From contig JADWMI010000127.1 of the NCBI GenBank assembly GCA_015767395.1, positions 1 through 6,866 on the forward strand: a stretch of DNA of 6,866 nucleotides, given 5' to 3'. The notes under the pieces are model-generated. The model did not search any database. It worked only from the letters and a program-made list of their open reading frames with translations, and had not been told where the DNA came from. Positions 5,603-6,866 of this stretch are shown piece by piece; the first letter of the stretch is position 1; each line of letters opens with the position of its first letter. The DNA comes from Bacteroidota bacterium. GTDB lineage: Bacteria; Bacteroidota; Bacteroidia; Flavobacteriales; Flavobacteriaceae. The translations under genes were made by a program, and so were the position numbers.

Positions 5603-5978
5603 AAATACTATCTTTTTTTATTTCAGATAATTCTTCTGTTTTAGTCACGGAATATAAATCTCCTCCAGCAATTCCATTTATTTTTTTTACGATATCATTT
5701 TGTGATATTTTATTGGCATCGTATGTAAATTGCCCTTTTTTAGATTCAAAATCTACTTTTGAAAAAGTTACACCTTCCATTTTTGAAAGTTTAGATTGAA
5801 TAGTTCTTGCACAACCAATTTCACAAGTCATTCCTTCAATTTCAACCTCAATGTTTTTGTAGTTTGCAGCTACTTCTTCAGTCTTAACTTTGGCTTTTTC
5901 AATTTCTTTTTCTTTTTTAGTTTCGTTACAAGAAATGCAAATAAAAGTAAGTGCGATTATAACAATTAGATTTTTCAT
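5598..5978 (-). CDS. Lipoprotein with a heavy-metal-associated (HMA) domain
   Basis: This 126-residue protein starts at the ATG at 5978 (MKNLIVIIALTFICISCNET). The frame is open for 29 more codons, but they overlap the divergent promoter region and would bury the signal peptide. The signal peptide ends at the lipobox C14-I-S-C17. Residues 18-40 are a Lys/Glu-rich linker. Residues 41 to about 112 form an HMA fold: Y40-K-N-I-E-V-E-I-E-G-M50 leads into the metal loop, followed by a helix, the strand V-T-F-S-K-V-D-F-E, a second helix and a final strand. The loop reads G49-M-T-C52-E-I-G-C56, that is C-x3-C rather than the classical C-x2-C. HMA domains bind soft metals, typically Cu(I), so this is probably an envelope copper or heavy-metal binding or chaperone protein, although the actual metal is not visible. 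The stop codon lies inside a 16-bp palindrome. It is divergent from the EamA gene, 78 nt away. Confidence 0.9.
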   Translation of the reverse strand: MKNLIVIIALTFICISCNETKKEKEIEKAKVKTEEVAANYKNIEVEIEGMTCEIGCARTIQSKLSKMEGVTFSKVDFESKKGQFTYDANKISQNDIVKKINGIAGGDLYSVTKTEELSEIKKDSIS

Positions 5979-6056
5979 AAAAAATATTTTGGTAAAAATA
6001 TGAACTAATAATTTCAAATCCGAATATTTATACGAATTTTGGCCTTTATTTAAAAT
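5979..6056. promoter_or_regulatory. Divergent promoter region, HMA lipoprotein / EamA transporter
   Basis: These 78 nt must hold the promoters of both divergent genes unless transcription enters from further away. Only near-matches to TAnnTTTG are visible: TATTTTTA on the minus strand (6000-5993) with TTTG 14 nt upstream (6018-6015), and GAATTTTG on the plus strand (6034-6041) with TTTC 18 nt upstream. The location is well supported by gene layout; the exact boxes are not. Confidence 0.35.
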
Positions 6057-6866
6057 ATGGAACATAAGCAGTTACGTTGGGTTTATTTATTCTTGCTTTC
6101 GCTAATTTGGGGAAGTTCTTTTATTTTAATGAAATACGCATTGGTAGGTTTAACAGCCATGCAAGTTGGAGCTCTTAGAGTTTTAATAACAGCCCTATTT
6201 TTACTCTTAATTGGTTTTAGAAGGGTTTTTAAGATTAAAAAAAGACATTGGTTTTATTTGACATTAAATGGATTTATTGGTTCATTTTTCCCTGCATTTT
6301 TAATGGCTTATACAGTTGAAAAAATGGATAGTTCTGTAGTTTCAATTCTGAATTCGTTAACACCGCTAAATACGCTTATTTTTGGCGCTTTGATATTTGG
6401 ATTTACCTTTAAAAAAAGACAATTAATAGGTGTGTTAATAGGTTTATTAGGAACAATGGTACTGATTTTAAAAGGAGCAGAGCTAAACCCCAATCAAGAT
6501 TATTTTTATTCTAGTTTTATCCTAATAGCATCGATATGTTATGCGTTAAACATAAACATATTGAAAAAGTATTTACATGATATAGATGCGTTAAGTATAA
6601 CAGTAGCGAATTTTGTAATATTAATTATCCCTACACTTATTTTGTTATTTTTTACGGGGTTTTTTAACACTTTTGAATTCACAGAAAGTAGCGTAAAGGG
6701 ACTATTTTATCTATCGATTTTAGCGGTGGTTGGAACAGGATTGGCAAAATTAATGTTCAACAGATTGATTCAAATATCATCTCCAATATTTTCATCATCG
6801 GTAACCTATATAATTCCTATTGTAGCAATTACTTGGGGAGTGTTAGATGGTGAAAGAATTACTTTA
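6057..6866 (+). CDS. EamA-family (drug/metabolite transporter superfamily) permease, partial at right edge
   Basis: The frame opens at the ATG at 6057 (MEHKQLRWVYLF), six nt after an in-frame TAA (6051-6053), and runs 270 codons uninterrupted to the window edge. The protein is very hydrophobic, with about ten membrane segments in two similar halves, as in EamA proteins. W18-G-S-S-F22 near the N-terminus is the usual W-G-x-x-F motif of the first helix. The loop after the fourth helix of the second half ends in G-E, which corresponds to the conserved Gly-Glu near the end of each EamA repeat. EamA proteins are usually about 290-310 residues, so roughly the last helix is missing. They export metabolites such as amino acids or nucleotide-like compounds, but the substrate cannot be told from the sequence. 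It is divergent from the HMA lipoprotein gene, with no evident functional link. Confidence 0.92.
   Translation, partial: MEHKQLRWVYLFLLSLIWGSSFILMKYALVGLTAMQVGALRVLITALFLLLIGFRRVFKIKKRHWFYLTLNGFIGSFFPAFLMAYTVEKMDSSVVSILNSLTPLNTLIFGALIFGFTFKKRQLIGVLIGLLGTMVLILKGAELNPNQDYFYSSFILIASICYALNINILKKYLHDIDALSITVANFVILIIPTLILLFFTGFFNTFEFTESSVKGLFYLSILAVVGTGLAKLMFNRLIQISSPIFSSSVTYIIPIVAITWGVLDGERITL

Noticed and set aside
5979..6065. N-terminal extension of the HMA lipoprotein by 29 residues
   Set aside because: It would bury the signal peptide and overlaps the divergent EamA start. The ATG at 5978 gives a normal lipoprotein signal.
1..6866. Search for a defence system, mobile element or CRISPR array
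   Set aside because: All long frames are housekeeping, gliding, envelope or transport genes. No transposase, integrase, nuclease/toxin pair or regularly spaced repeats are visible.

Overview
The window is a piece of an AT-rich chromosome from a gliding-motility lineage of Bacteroidota, most likely Flavobacteriaceae. Four lines of evidence agree. It carries the gliding genes gldE and gldD directly downstream of mutY and ssb, an arrangement I recall from flavobacteria. Two promoters contain the Bacteroidota -7 element TAnnTTTG. Start codons follow A-rich leaders without convincing Shine-Dalgarno sequences. There are several small lipoproteins with a short signal peptide ending in S-C.

Left part (1-512): two minus-strand genes run off the left edge. 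They are a nucleoid protein of the HU/IHF family (93-380) and, 39 nt downstream of it, the first 17 codons of a very basic small protein (1-53). Their promoter (421-450) lies in a divergent intergenic region shared with mutY.

Centre (513-4987): five plus-strand genes are tightly packed. They are mutY (A/G-mismatch adenine glycosylase), ssb (single-stranded DNA-binding protein, with its own likely promoter at 1563-1570), gldE (CorC/CNNM-like membrane protein with CBS domains, apparently starting at TTG), gldD (gliding-motility lipoprotein) and ctaA (heme A synthase). The gaps from ssb onward are 21, 9 and 0 nt, so ssb-gldE-gldD-ctaA is probably one transcription unit joining DNA maintenance, gliding/type IX secretion and heme A synthesis. 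It ends at a strong symmetrical hairpin (4990-5013), which can also terminate the converging minus-strand gene.

Right part (5014-6866): there are two minus-strand small lipoproteins. One is an acidic, valine/glutamate-rich 67-residue protein (5039-5242). The other is a 126-residue lipoprotein with a heavy-metal-associated domain whose metal loop reads C-x3-C (5598-5978). Between them lies about 355 bp of gene-free, AT-rich DNA with several small inverted repeats and an orphan plus-strand promoter-like motif. The last gene (6057 to the right edge) is a 10-TM EamA/DMT-family transporter, divergent from the HMA lipoprotein and cut off shortly before its expected C-terminus.

I see no tRNA, rRNA, CRISPR array, insertion sequence or prophage gene, and nothing that amounts to a new multi-gene system. 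The points most worth a second look are the HU arm-tip substitution, the TTG start of gldE, the C-x3-C metal loop, the acidic mini-lipoprotein and the unexplained motifs in the gene-free stretch.
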